From NCBI RefSeq assembly GCF_009741925.1, contig NZ_WPCC01000010.1, positions 1 through 64,000 on the forward strand: DNA of 64,000 nucleotides, read 5' to 3'. The notes below the pieces were generated by a model that was not told the DNA's origin, did no database searches, and saw only the letters and a program-made list of their open reading frames with translations. Every line of letters begins with the position of its first letter. The stretch's first letter is position 1. Made by a program: the position numbers and the translations under genes. The stretch is from Natronomonas sp. CBA1123. Lineage in GTDB: Archaea > Halobacteriota > Halobacteria > Halobacteriales > Haloarculaceae. This document shows, piece by piece, positions 7,718-15,655 of this stretch.

Positions 7718-8944
7718 TTACTCGACGGTTCGCCCCTCGAACGTCGGGAGCACGTCGAGTTCCTCGGTCGGCGGGTCGGCGAGCAGCTCTCGGGCGACGA
7801 CGCGCTTGTGGACCTCGTCGGCGCCATCGATGATACGGAAGGCACGGACCGATTCGTAGAAGTCCGACAGCGGGAGGTCCTTGCCGATGCCGCTCCCGCC
7901 GCAGGCTTGGACGGCGGTGTCGACGGCCTCCTGGACCACTTCGGCGGTGAACGTCTTCGCCATCGCGACCTCGGTGCGTGCCTCCTCCCCCGCTTCGATT
8001 CGGTCGGCGGCGTGGCGGACGAGCGTCCGGGCGGCGTGGAGTCGCGTCCCCGAATCGGCGATGGCGAACCGCTGGGCCTGCTTGTCCGAAAGCGGCGTGC
8101 CGAACGCCTCCCGCTCGGAGAGATACGCCGCCGCGATGTCGAGAGAGCGGTCGGCGACGCCGGAGAACCGCAGACAGTGGGTCAGCCGTGCCGGTCCGAG
8201 CCGCCGCTGGGCGGCGGCAAAGCCCTCGCCCTCCTCGCCGAGGAGGTGTTCGTCGGGGACGCGAACGTTCTCGAATTTCACCTCGGCGTGGCTCTTCCCG
8301 GTCGGCCCGCCGCCCATGTGGGGAATGTTCCGAACCACATCGACACCCGGCGTCTCGGCGTCGACGAGGAACAGCGAACACCCCTCGTAGGGGTGGACTT
8401 CGGGGTCCGTTCGGGCGAGGACGACGAACACGTCGGCTTCGACGCCCTGTGTCGTCCACCACTTGTGGCCGTCGATGACCCACTCGTCGCCCTCTTTCTC
8501 CGCGGCGGTGCGAATCATCTTCGGGTCCGACCCCGCACCGGGTTGCGGTTCGGTCATCGCGAACGCCGACCGCATCGTCCCGTCGACGAGCGGCTGGAGA
8601 TACCGTTCCTTCTGGAGGCCGTCGCCGACGAGTTCCAGCAGGTGCATGTTCCCCTCGTCGGGGGCGTCGACCCGGAGGGCGAGCGGCCCGAGCAACGAGC
8701 GGCCAGCGGCCTCGAAGACAGGGAGTGCCTCGCGGAAACTCAACCCGAGTCCGCCGTACTCGGCGTCGATTTGGGGCGCGTACACTTCGTACTCGCGTGC
8801 GGCGTCCCGCAGTTCCTTGACGGTGTGGGCGGACACGTCGCCGCCGCTTGCCAGCGACCGCTCCTTCGGAACGACAACGTCGTCGATGAACTCACGGGTC
8901 CGGTCGGCAACGACGCGGCCTGCTTCGGGGTCGTCGTACTTCAT
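7718..8944 (-). CDS. Acyl-CoA dehydrogenase family protein
   Basis: A 408-residue flavoprotein of the acyl-CoA dehydrogenase fold. The N-terminal helical domain, the middle beta domain with FAMTEPQPGAGSDPKMIRT (near 137-155) and the C-terminal helical domain with QACGGSGIGKDLPLSDFYESVRAFRIIDGADEVHKRVVAREL are all present. It would oxidise an acyl-CoA at the alpha-beta bond and pass electrons to ETF. The usual C-terminal Glu/Asp catalytic-base region is represented by GADEVH. The ATG at 8944 is followed by MKYDDPEAGRVVADRTREF, the normal start. The upstream gap holds the palindrome at 9003-9014, which might influence either this gene or the divergent cupin. Substrate chain length cannot be judged. 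Confidence 0.88.
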   Translation of the reverse strand: MKYDDPEAGRVVADRTREFIDDVVVPKERSLASGGDVSAHTVKELRDAAREYEVYAPQIDAEYGGLGLSFREALPVFEAAGRSLLGPLALRVDAPDEGNMHLLELVGDGLQKERYLQPLVDGTMRSAFAMTEPQPGAGSDPKMIRTAAEKEGDEWVIDGHKWWTTQGVEADVFVVLARTDPEVHPYEGCSLFLVDAETPGVDVVRNIPHMGGGPTGKSHAEVKFENVRVPDEHLLGEEGEGFAAAQRRLGPARLTHCLRFSGVADRSLDIAAAYLSEREAFGTPLSDKQAQRFAIADSGTRLHAARTLVRHAADRIEAGEEARTEVAMAKTFTAEVVQEAVDTAVQACGGSGIGKDLPLSDFYESVRAFRIIDGADEVHKRVVARELLADPPTEELDVLPTFEGRTVE

Positions 8945-9002
8945 ACGTACTCCTCGTCACGCCACATAACAACGGCTGTGGGCAATCCCAGCGATTGAGA
9001 CA

Positions 9003-9014
9003 CGAACATGTTCG
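9003..9014. promoter_or_regulatory. Third copy of the CGAACATGTTCG palindrome
   Basis: Identical over 12 bases to the site at 5224-5235. It lies between the divergent acyl-CoA dehydrogenase (start 8944) and cupin (start 9052) genes. It is centred 43 bases before the cupin start codon and about 42 bases upstream of a TTATG stretch that could serve as the dehydrogenase TATA box. Which gene it controls is not decided by sequence. Confidence 0.6.
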
Positions 9015-9051
9015 GCGACGGGCGGAGGTGGTCGGCGCTCGAACGTCGGAC

Positions 9052-9348
9052 GTGTCCACGAAACGCCACCTCTCGGAACTCGACTCGACGCCGCAGGCGA
9101 ACGTGTTTCCGGGAACCGAACCCAAGACGGTCCGGCTGTCGCTTTCGGCCGGCGAGGAGATACCACCCCACCGCCACCCCGACCGACACATCGTCCTGTA
9201 TCTGCTGGAGGGGCGTCTCGACCTCGTTCTCGACGACTCGACGCACGAACTCGATGCCGGTGACATCGTCCGATTCGACGGCGACCGCCAGATTTCACCG
9301 AAAGCGGTCACCGACGCGACGGCGCTGCTCGTTCTCGCATCGCGGTGA
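9052..9348 (+). CDS. Cupin-domain protein linked to the nos regulon
   Basis: A 98-residue single-domain cupin. The metal-binding motif is visible as PPHRHPDRHIVLYLLEGRLDLVL (His residues near 41, 43 and 47 with a Glu in EGR) and the second motif around DAGDIVRFDGDRQIS. Small cupins may be dioxygenases, isomerases or metal/ligand sensors; the reaction is unknown here. The GTG at 9052 is preferred because it starts at the conserved STKRHLSELDS; a TTG 57 bases upstream would place the palindromic operator inside the gene. The same palindrome upstream of nosZ and halocyanin suggests joint control with N2O respiration. Confidence 0.75.
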   Translation: MSTKRHLSELDSTPQANVFPGTEPKTVRLSLSAGEEIPPHRHPDRHIVLYLLEGRLDLVLDDSTHELDAGDIVRFDGDRQISPKAVTDATALLVLASR

Positions 9349-9379
9349 GCGGTATTCGGTGCGTTGACTACTCCTACTT

Positions 9380-10366
9380 GTGTGGGTACGACTCACGCAC
9401 ATCGAAGACGCTTTGATTGCCGATGCGGACGTAGTAGGCCCGATGGACCGAGCGGACCCCGCCGACCGAATCGACGCGATTCGAACCGCCGAGGACCTCG
9501 AGGAGTTGGCCGAGCGTTTCGAGGTGGATTCGGTCCACGAGGCGTACTTCCGGGCGAAGGTGGCGTGGGAGACAGCCATCCGGCAAACACAGGACCCCGA
9601 CTCCGACGACGAGGGGCTTCCCGGGACTCGTGTCGTCGTCGACGGCCACGCCTTCCACGTCCACGGCGTCACCCACGCCGGCACCGACGAGGAGCGGGCG
9701 TTCCTCCGCGAGCACGTCTCGGCGTTCCAGGACCGCGATGCCGTCGTCTACTGCGAGCAGGGCATCCGGCCGATGTACTTCGGGGACTTCCCTGCGACCT
9801 GTGAGATGGACGACTATCGGTGGGCGATGCAGCGGTGTGCGGAACTGGATTCGCCGTCGCATCTGGAGGTGCTTCCGGAGTCCGGCGTCGACGCGCTGTT
9901 GGAGAACCTCCCTGCGGTCACGGAGACGTTCCGGAAGGCCACCTTCTCGCTCATCGACTCCGGAACGCCGGTGTACGGTGAGGCCTTCGAGCGCGCCCTC
10001 GGCGACGTGGCGGCGGATTTCCTGACCACCCACGCGGACCTCGCGGTCGGCAAGAGCTACGAGGCGTTCGCGCTCAGCAGCGAGGCGAGTCGCAATCCCG
10101 AACGCCTCGGCGACCTCCAGCGATACTACGAGCGCAACTTCCTCCCCCAACCGCTGGAACGCGAGTGGCTCCGCGGACACGACCCGGAACTGGAGATAGT
10201 CACCCACGCCCGCAACGAGCGGATGGCCGACTACGCCGTCTTCCACAACGACGACGCCGAGGAGGTCCACCTCGTCGTCGGCGCGGCGCATCAACCCGGC
10301 GTCGTCTACTACCTCGAACGCTACCGGGACGGACGGACCGTTCCGGACTCCTTCGAGTTGGTCTGA
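9380..10366 (+). CDS. TraB/TIKI-superfamily-like protein of unknown function
   Basis: A 328-residue soluble acidic protein starting with GTG (VWVRLTHIEDAL); an ATG 63 bases downstream is an alternative start. Two regions recall the TraB/GumN/TIKI fold: HVHGVTHAGTDEERAFLREHV followed by DAVVYCEQG near residues 85-130, and VHLVVGAAHQPGVVYYLERY near the C-terminus (about 298-318). In that superfamily such His/Glu motifs form a metal-binding catalytic or structural site. I cannot confirm the relation by eye, and no membrane segment or signal is seen. The gene follows the cupin by 31 bases and could be co-transcribed. It ends 10 bases before a convergent gene. Confidence 0.55.
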   Translation: MWVRLTHIEDALIADADVVGPMDRADPADRIDAIRTAEDLEELAERFEVDSVHEAYFRAKVAWETAIRQTQDPDSDDEGLPGTRVVVDGHAFHVHGVTHAGTDEERAFLREHVSAFQDRDAVVYCEQGIRPMYFGDFPATCEMDDYRWAMQRCAELDSPSHLEVLPESGVDALLENLPAVTETFRKATFSLIDSGTPVYGEAFERALGDVAADFLTTHADLAVGKSYEAFALSSEASRNPERLGDLQRYYERNFLPQPLEREWLRGHDPELEIVTHARNERMADYAVFHNDDAEEVHLVVGAAHQPGVVYYLERYRDGRTVPDSFELV

Positions 10367-10376
10367 CCCACCGTGG

Positions 10377-11024
10377 TCACGGGAACGCGTCGAACGGCGT
10401 CCACTCCCGCGGTTGGTCGGCCAGTCCCCGCGTCCTGAGTTCGGTCCTGCCGTCGCGGTCGCGAACCTCGATGCGGCCCGAACAGAACTGCGCGAGCGTG
10501 TTGATGGCCTGTTCGTCGTGTCCGGAGGGGTCGACGACGAACACGCCGAGCCCGTCGACCTTGTCGATACGCCCCACGAGCGTGTGGGTGAATCGAGACA
10601 CCGTTCGGAGGTCGCCGAACGACAACAGCGTCGACACCGAACAGAGTCCCGTCCGAACGCGGTCGATGTCCGTGGTCTTGAATTCCCGATACACGTCGGA
10701 GAACCGCATCCCGATGCCGGTGAGGTCCGAGGGGCCGGAGACGGGCAACACTCGCGCCGGTACGTCCGGGTCGTCGTCGCCGACGCAGTCGAGTATCGCG
10801 GTCCGGTCGTCTCGAACGTCGATACCGAATCGCTGGCAGTCCTCAGCCATCCGCGAGGCGCGCTTGTTCGTCGTGACGATGATTGCTCCCTCGTCGTACC
10901 CACCGGCGAGCATCTGCATACTGAGGCTTCGAGCGCCATCGTGGGTCGGACCGGAAACGAGCACGCTGGTCCCCGGTCGGATATCCGCCAGCGGCAAACC
11001 GGTGAATCGGTACTCGTCACGCAT
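10377..11024 (-). CDS. RecA-superfamily DUF7504-like protein with degenerate P-loop
   Basis: A 215-residue protein resembling the haloarchaeal DUF7504 family, KaiC/RecA-like proteins that usually accompany two-component proteins. The region where a Walker A motif is expected reads VSGPTHDGARSLSMQML (about residues 24-40), with Ala where the P-loop lysine should be, so ATP binding may be lost or altered. A Walker-B-like GLGVFVVDPSGHD lies near residues 170-182. The start ATG at 11024 overlaps the end of the upstream receiver-GAF gene by 8 bases, implying translational coupling. It probably acts with that protein in signal output. The exact family name is from memory. Confidence 0.65.
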   Translation of the reverse strand: MRDEYRFTGLPLADIRPGTSVLVSGPTHDGARSLSMQMLAGGYDEGAIIVTTNKRASRMAEDCQRFGIDVRDDRTAILDCVGDDDPDVPARVLPVSGPSDLTGIGMRFSDVYREFKTTDIDRVRTGLCSVSTLLSFGDLRTVSRFTHTLVGRIDKVDGLGVFVVDPSGHDEQAINTLAQFCSGRIEVRDRDGRTELRTRGLADQPREWTPFDAFP

Positions 11025-11895
11025 CGTTTCCACCCCCGCGTTCGCGCAGCCGTCGACGCAACGTCAGTTGCTCCATCACCTCGTCGGCCAGCAGCGACAG
11101 CAGTTCGCGGTCGCGTTCGGAGAGGGACCGCGGTTCGTCGTCGTAGACACAGAACGTCCCGATGGCGTGGCCCTCGGGTGTCGTGACGGGCGCGCTCGCG
11201 TAAAACCGGATATCGGCGGATTGTAGCCCTTCGTTGTCCTCGAACCGTGGGTCATCGCTGGTGTCCTCGATGACGGTCACCCCCTCCTCGAGCAGCGCGT
11301 AGGTACACACCGTCTCCTCGCGGTCGATTGGGTCGAAAGAGATGCCGAAACAGGAGAGAAACCGCTGTTCGTGGGCGTCGACGAGGCCGACGGCGGCGGC
11401 GTCGAGGTCGAACAGCGCCACGGCGAGTTCGGTCAGTCGGTCGATGGAGTCGCCGAGGGATTCGGGGTCGGTCGCGTACCGTTCGAGTGCCGCCACTCGC
11501 GCGTCCTCGTCGTCCGGAAGCGGATACGCAGTCTGGTTTCGAAACAGCAGCGCGTGTTCGACGAGTTCGGCGAGTTCCTCACGGGCGTCGGGGTCGTCCT
11601 TCGAGAGGTACTCCGCGACCACGTCACCGAAGGCGGCGGTGTCGATGTCGTCCAGCGGCGTGTCGGTAAACAGGATACACGCGGCGTCCGGCGCGTCGTT
11701 TCGCGCTGCTCGAATCAGTTCCAACCCCGTCCCGTCGGGGAGGTCGTACTCCGTGACGAGACACTCGACGGGCCGCTCCGTGAGTACGCTCCGCGCATCG
11801 GATAGCGACGCGGTCGTCTCGACTTCGTAGGTAGAATCGAGGGCCGCCCGCGTCGCCTCGCGGTCGGCCTCGCTTTGGTCGACACAGAGAATCAT
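11017..11895 (-). CDS. Receiver-like plus GAF domain signalling protein
   Basis: A 292-residue protein. Residues 1-115 form a response-regulator fold: ILCVDQSEADRE at strand 1, CLVTEYDLPDGTGLELI around strand 3, and AEYLSKDD with the conserved Lys at strand 5. The position normally held by the phospho-accepting Asp (usually SDYDLP) is Glu in TEYDLP, so the domain is probably not phosphorylated. Residues 135-290 form a GAF domain (RFLSCFGISFDPIDREETVCTYALLEEGVTVIEDTSDDPRF) of the type that binds small ligands. There is no kinase or DNA-binding output, so the signal may go to the overlapping DUF7504-like partner. It is first in a two-gene operon. Confidence 0.78.
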   Translation of the reverse strand: MILCVDQSEADREATRAALDSTYEVETTASLSDARSVLTERPVECLVTEYDLPDGTGLELIRAARNDAPDAACILFTDTPLDDIDTAAFGDVVAEYLSKDDPDAREELAELVEHALLFRNQTAYPLPDDEDARVAALERYATDPESLGDSIDRLTELAVALFDLDAAAVGLVDAHEQRFLSCFGISFDPIDREETVCTYALLEEGVTVIEDTSDDPRFEDNEGLQSADIRFYASAPVTTPEGHAIGTFCVYDDEPRSLSERDRELLSLLADEVMEQLTLRRRLRERGGGNDA

Positions 11896-11988
11896 ACGGT
11901 CCTGTCAGATTGACGGATAGTAAATGATGTGGAATATGTTGCCGGTTTCGGCGGTGAAGAAATCCCGTTTCAGCGGTCAAAACGGCGA

Positions 11989-13248
11989 TTAGGACACGTA
12001 TTCGAGGGCGACGACGCGGCCGTCGCCGTAGCGGACCAACACCTCGTCGTGGCCGTCGCCGTCGATGTCGGCGGGGGTGACGAACGTCCAGACCGGAACC
12101 GAGCGCTCGTAGACGGCCACTTCCCCGCCGGAGTCGGCATCGAGGGCGGTGACGGTCCCGGTCCGTGCCGCGGCGAGGACTTCGGGCCGACCGTCGCCCG
12201 TCACGTCGCCGAGTCGGGGCGCCGCGACGATGGTGTCCTCGCCCGACACCGTCGTGGACCACTCGGTGGCACCCGACTCGGCGTCCAGAACGACGACCTC
12301 GCTTTCGATTCGACCGAGGTACACTTCGGGGGTGTCGTCGCCGTCGCCGTCCGCGACGGTGTGGACGCGGCCGTTCGAAATCGACCGGTTCCACGTCTCG
12401 GCACCGGAGGCGCCGTCGTAAGAGCGGACGGTCGCGGTTCCGGCGACGACTATCCCGACGCCGTCGTCGGTCCGTGCGCTGGCGACGTACCGCGCGCTGT
12501 CGTCTCGCTGCCACTCGACGGTTCCGTCGGCCGAGAGCAACACCAACGACTCCGTGGTACCGACGAGGATTTCGGGTCGGCCGTCGCCGTCGAAGTCCTC
12601 GACGAGCGGCGACCCGTACACCGACACCCGCTCGCCGACGGTCTCGTTCAGTGCGACCCGCCACGCGACGGTTCCGTTGCTGTGTGCGAGGACGACGCCG
12701 CCGCCGATGTCGCTGGCGACGATTTCGGTGCCATCAGCGGCGGTGACGTTCGCTATCGTCGGCCGCGCGTACCCGTACGTCGACAGCGGGACGCGCCACT
12801 GCTCGGTTCCGTCTGTTCCGTCGTAGACGACGAGCGCCTCCTCGGTCGTCGCGACGGCGACCTCCCGTTTCCCGTCGCCGTCGATGTCGTCGATGGCCGG
12901 TTCGGTGAGCGCGTGGGTGAAACACGCCTCCGGCGGCATTCCGTCCTGCCACAGCGTCTCGCCGTCGTCGTCGGCGAGACGAACGAGCGAACAGGAGGTC
13001 TCCGTCAACTCGGCGTCGCCACCGGGTTGTTCGGTGACCGGCGCGACGAGTACGTCACCATCGGCGCCGGCACCGATGGCGTGATGGTTGAACTCGTTGT
13101 CCCGCGGGGTGTCGCTCACCCACGACTCCTCGAAGGTACCACCGAACGGCGAGGCGCCGATGCCGCCCAACCCGACGACGAGTCCGGCGCCCAAGACGGC
13201 GAGCAACCCACCGAGAACGACCGCAGTGCGGACGCGCATCTGTCTCAT
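11989..13248 (-). CDS. Secreted FG-GAP/PQQ-type beta-propeller protein
   Basis: A 419-residue protein with an N-terminal signal anchor (about residues 5-30) followed by seven or eight blade-like repeats. Calcium-binding-like DxDGDG motifs recur: DIDGDGKREVAV, DFDGDGRPEILVG, DGDGDDTPEVYLG, DVTGDGRPEVLAA and DIDGDGHDEVLV. Many blades end in VEW, AEW or SAT-W sequences as in PQQ-like propellers. It probably faces the outside and may be a binding or scaffolding protein; no catalytic site is recognisable. The start is the ATG at 13248, with an alternative 9 bases downstream. It is divergent from the membrane protein at 13346. Confidence 0.75.
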   Translation of the reverse strand: MRQMRVRTAVVLGGLLAVLGAGLVVGLGGIGASPFGGTFEESWVSDTPRDNEFNHHAIGAGADGDVLVAPVTEQPGGDAELTETSCSLVRLADDDGETLWQDGMPPEACFTHALTEPAIDDIDGDGKREVAVATTEEALVVYDGTDGTEQWRVPLSTYGYARPTIANVTAADGTEIVASDIGGGVVLAHSNGTVAWRVALNETVGERVSVYGSPLVEDFDGDGRPEILVGTTESLVLLSADGTVEWQRDDSARYVASARTDDGVGIVVAGTATVRSYDGASGAETWNRSISNGRVHTVADGDGDDTPEVYLGRIESEVVVLDAESGATEWSTTVSGEDTIVAAPRLGDVTGDGRPEVLAAARTGTVTALDADSGGEVAVYERSVPVWTFVTPADIDGDGHDEVLVRYGDGRVVALEYVS

Positions 13249-13345
13249 CTCGGGAATCGCCGCGCAAAAGCGTATTCATCGGAAGCGGACGTTCGAAACA
13301 CGAACCAGAGCGGCTTTTCACTCGTCGGTGATTACCGTCGGGGGA

Positions 13346-14746
13346 ATGGCTCACCGCCGGTCCGTACCGTCGCTTTCGGTCGGCCTCGTCGTCGCGATTG
13401 CGCTCGCTGTCGGTCCCGGCGTCGCGGCCGCACACGACGTGACCGGCTCTCGCTTCGACGCGCCGATTCCGCTGTGGCTGCTCCTCGTCGGTGCCGGTGT
13501 CACCGTCGCGGTGACGGCGCTGTGGCTGGCTCGCTCCCCGGACCCGACCGAATCCCCTCGTCGTCGCCACCTGCTGACGGTTCCGCCGTCGCTCGTCGGA
13601 CCCCTTCGAGGCGTGGCCCGCGGGCTCTTCTTCATCGCGGTTATCGCGGCGCTGGTGTTCGGCGTCGTCGGGCGACAGGTCCCGGCCGAGAACGCCGCGA
13701 CGGTGTTCGTCTGGCCGGTGTGGTTCCGAGGGGTCGCCCTCCTCGCCATCCTGTTCGGAAGCCCGTGGTCGACGCTGTCGCCGTGGGAGGCGGTCTACGA
13801 CGGCCTCGTTCGACTCGAAGGCGGGGCCGTCGCCCTGCTCGGCTCCTACCCGACGGCGTTCGGGACGTGGCCGGCGCTCGTCGGCTTTCTCGCCCTCGTC
13901 GGTATCACGGAGACGCTGACGGTCGTCCCGCGGTCGCCGCGGTTGACGACCGCCGTGGTCGCGGCCTACGGCCTCACGATGGTCGTGGGCGCGGGCTGTT
14001 TCGGGCGGTCGTGGCTCCGGCGAGCGGACCCGCTTGCAGTGTTCTACCGCCTGTTCGGCCGGGTGGCCCCGCTTGAGTGGTCCCGAACCGACGACGGCGG
14101 GTACGCCGTCGCGGCCCGTCCGCCGTGGCTGGGGTGTCGCGCCCCCGTCGACGGCGTCGCGAGCGTCGTCTTCGTCGTCGCGATGGTGTACACGGTCAGT
14201 TTCGACGGCTTCACCAACCTCCGGGCGTTCCAGACGGTCCTGTTCGCGACCCGGGACGCACTCGGCACCGGTCCCGAAACGGCCATTTTCCTGTACGGCA
14301 TCGGCCTCGTCGGTTTCGTCGCCACATTCGTCCTCACCGTGTGGGCCGGCGAACGCCTCGGGCGGCCCGCCGAGGACGCCGTCGTCGACGCGCTGTACGG
14401 CTTCGCCCCGACCGTCCTCCCGATTGCGGCCGCCTACGAAATCGCCCACAACTACCCCTACGTCCTTCGGAGCCTCGCTACGCTGCTCGAAATCGCCGCC
14501 AGTCCCCTCGTGCCGGCCGTCGGTTCCCTCGACCCCCTCGGCTGGCTCTCGATGCCGGTCTTTTGGGGCTCACAGGTCGCGCTCGTCGTGTTCGGCCACG
14601 TCGTCGCTGTCGTCGCCGCCCACCGCGTCGCGGTCGAGCGATACGGCGACTCGGCCGGCCGCGGTCACCTTCCGCTTGTCGTCCTGATGGTCGGATACAC
14701 GGTGCTGTCGCTGTGGATTATTTCACGACCGGTCGTGTTCGTGTAG
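13346..14746 (+). CDS. Large polytopic membrane protein of unknown function
   Basis: A 466-residue protein with an N-terminal signal-like helix (residues 8-28) and about ten further hydrophobic helices. Sequence signposts are WPVWFRGVALLAILFGSPWSTLSPWEAVYD (near 115-145), a loop with HNYPYVLRS (near 370) and a last helix ending SRPVVFV. I do not recognise the family; similar proteins occur widely in haloarchaea as conserved membrane proteins. Co-transcription with neighbours is unlikely because it is flanked by a divergent and a convergent gene. It lies between the denitrification-like and glycan regions and could belong to either. The ATG at 13346 is preceded by GGGGGA, a usable ribosome-binding site. 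Confidence 0.7.
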   Translation: MAHRRSVPSLSVGLVVAIALAVGPGVAAAHDVTGSRFDAPIPLWLLLVGAGVTVAVTALWLARSPDPTESPRRRHLLTVPPSLVGPLRGVARGLFFIAVIAALVFGVVGRQVPAENAATVFVWPVWFRGVALLAILFGSPWSTLSPWEAVYDGLVRLEGGAVALLGSYPTAFGTWPALVGFLALVGITETLTVVPRSPRLTTAVVAAYGLTMVVGAGCFGRSWLRRADPLAVFYRLFGRVAPLEWSRTDDGGYAVAARPPWLGCRAPVDGVASVVFVVAMVYTVSFDGFTNLRAFQTVLFATRDALGTGPETAIFLYGIGLVGFVATFVLTVWAGERLGRPAEDAVVDALYGFAPTVLPIAAAYEIAHNYPYVLRSLATLLEIAASPLVPAVGSLDPLGWLSMPVFWGSQVALVVFGHVVAVVAAHRVAVERYGDSAGRGHLPLVVLMVGYTVLSLWIISRPVVFV

Positions 14747-14761
14747 GGATGTCGGCGGCCG

Positions 14762-15655
14762 CTATCGGTTCGGCTCCATCTCCACCCCTGTCGTGTGGTC
14801 GAGCCCTTCGTACAGCTCTCCGGGCGGCCCTACCCACGCCCCGAGTTCGAGTGCGCGCTCGATGAGCCGTCGGTACAGCGCCCCGTAGTTCGGGAAGTCG
14901 TTTTCGTAAAAGAACCGGGGATGCCACAGCACGGTCATGACGGCGCCGTTCTCGCGGGCTTCCTCCAGCAGCCGCTCACAGACCCGCCACGCCCGGTTCG
15001 GTCGCTGCTCGACGTTCGGCAGCGACAGCTCCATCACCGTCAACGGGAACACGACGAACTCGTCGTCGAACGGTCGAAGCGGGGTGTAGCCGTGGTCGAA
15101 GCCGTACGTCTCCGAGGAGCCGAGGCTGGCGTCGTACTGGAGTCCGACGTCGGCCTGCATCTCCCAGGTCTCCGGCACGTCGAGGTTCAGGTAGTGCTGT
15201 CGGCCGCCGACCACCTCCTGTCCGAGAATCGCTTCGAGTTCGCCCTTCTCGGCCCGGAGGCGCTGTGGCTCCCGGTAGGACTCGTAGGACCCGTGCAGCC
15301 CCACCTCCCAGCCGCCAGAATCGAGCCGGTGGATGACGTCGACGATGTCGGGGTCGCTGACGGAGTAGCGGTCGCCGTACAGCTGCCAGCTCTGCGCCGA
15401 GAGCCACTCCCGAATCGGCCGGTCACGGAGGCGCTGTTCGTTCAGGAAGTAAAACGCCGAGCGGACGCCGAGGTCGTCTTCGATGGCCATCACGTCCTCG
15501 AAGCGCCAGTACGGTTCGGTCCCCGGGAGCAACGCCTTCAGATGCCGTGGGTTCCGGTCGCGCAACGTGCCGTAGAGTGCGCCGAATCGCTTGTACACGC
15601 GGTCGACGTCGTGTGTGAGACAGAGATGGAACGTGGCGTCCTCACCCATCGGCAA
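14762..15655 (-). CDS. Polysaccharide-deacetylase-fold protein (glycan region, copy 1)
   Basis: A 297-residue protein with the divalent-metal deacetylase signature THDVD near the N-terminus (residues 14-18), GLHGSYES in the middle (near 120) and LWHPRFFY towards the end (near 245). In this NodB-like fold the Asp and His residues bind the metal, and substrates are N-acetylated or O-acylated sugars. There is no signal peptide, so it would act in the cytoplasm on precursors. It is last in a minus-strand operon with the DUF354 and sugar dehydrogenase genes; its start overlaps the DUF354 gene by 14 bases. Start choice between ATGs at 15655 and 15649 is open. Two more distant relatives occur at 26453 and 42271. 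Confidence 0.75.
   Translation of the reverse strand: MPMGEDATFHLCLTHDVDRVYKRFGALYGTLRDRNPRHLKALLPGTEPYWRFEDVMAIEDDLGVRSAFYFLNEQRLRDRPIREWLSAQSWQLYGDRYSVSDPDIVDVIHRLDSGGWEVGLHGSYESYREPQRLRAEKGELEAILGQEVVGGRQHYLNLDVPETWEMQADVGLQYDASLGSSETYGFDHGYTPLRPFDDEFVVFPLTVMELSLPNVEQRPNRAWRVCERLLEEARENGAVMTVLWHPRFFYENDFPNYGALYRRLIERALELGAWVGPPGELYEGLDHTTGVEMEPNR

Noticed and set aside
8964-8974. CATAACAACGG between the acyl-CoA dehydrogenase and cupin genes
   Set aside because: Similar to the glycan-gene element but lacking RAAG, and outside the glycan region; probably chance.
11929-14076. Plus-strand frame of 715 codons across two real genes
   Set aside because: It spans opposite the FG-GAP gene and into the membrane-protein gene in another frame; not a protein-like sequence.
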